Source of the DNA: Typha latifolia
Lineage: Eukaryota > Streptophyta > Magnoliopsida > Poales > Typhaceae
Reading direction: 5' to 3'
DNA length: 64,000 nucleotides
NCBI GenBank assembly: GCA_019914945.1
Contig: CM034102.1
Location: 5,631,501-5,695,500 of the forward strand
Position numbers and translations under genes: made by a program. Every line of letters begins with the position of its first letter. The first letter of the stretch is position 1. Below, in pieces: positions 63,950 to 64,000 of this stretch. The notes below the pieces were generated by a model. That model was not told the origin of the DNA. It made no database searches and saw nothing but the letters and a program-made list of their open reading frames with translations.

Positions 63950-64000
63950 ACACACATGGGTGTGGCAATGTGGATGGGTGTATTTCTGTTTGTATATGAG

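Larger units (their letters stand above)
62690..64000 (+). other. Intron of the rightmost gene, with tandem duplication and microsatellites
   Basis: No further exon recognised before the window edge. Contains a two-copy tandem duplication (62766-63080), a TA run (about 63658-63675) and a CT run of about 50 bp (63893-63943). Confidence 0.5.

Overview
This is nuclear DNA from a flowering plant. Intron-containing genes with GT-AG junctions sit in AT-rich, repeat-laden intergenic DNA. The families present (HD-Zip II, WRKY, LBD, BBR/BPC, OVATE, DUF3537) are plant families. Several first exons (the DUF3537 gene at 41.1 kb, the P450 at 17.9 kb, Aha1 at 0.7-1.5 kb) are strikingly GC-rich at the 5' end, which fits a monocot; I cannot name the species. 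All gene models were assembled by eye from reading frames, splice consensus and family knowledge; none was checked by search.

Left third (0-25 kb): an Aha1-type Hsp90 co-chaperone (minus strand), a class II HD-Zip factor (minus), about 9.7 kb of gene-empty DNA with a miniature LTR element, an intact CYP76-like cytochrome P450 (plus) with an extra 87-bp TA-rich intron, and a complete four-exon aldo-keto reductase of the AKR4 type (minus). The P450 and the reductase are adjacent and convergent, but nothing shows that they share a pathway.

Middle (25-45 kb): a BBR/BPC GAGA-binding factor with a long GA/CT tract in its probable leader, a three-exon gene for an unrecognised 142-residue protein, an intronless OVATE family protein, a DUF3537 multi-pass membrane protein and an LBD27/SCP-like LOB-domain factor. 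Two oppositely oriented copies of one hAT-like element (26.5 and 39.2 kb), each with an 8-bp target duplication, bracket the BPC-OVATE segment.

Right third (45-64 kb): a decayed partial copy of the LBD gene, a nest of repeats (a hAT MITE with perfect ends, a two-unit 149-bp tandem repeat, a minisatellite), a group IIb WRKY gene whose first intron is almost entirely a CT microsatellite, an 8-kb gene-empty stretch, and the first three coding exons of a serine/arginine-rich plant protein that runs off the right edge.

Best items for follow-up: the hAT-like family, including a copy that seems to carry captured coding-like sequence; the miniature LTR element with PBS and PPT; the LBD relic; the microsatellite introns in WRKY and P450; the GA tract in the BPC leader; and the unrecognised 142-residue protein. 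I saw no convincing wholly new multi-gene system.
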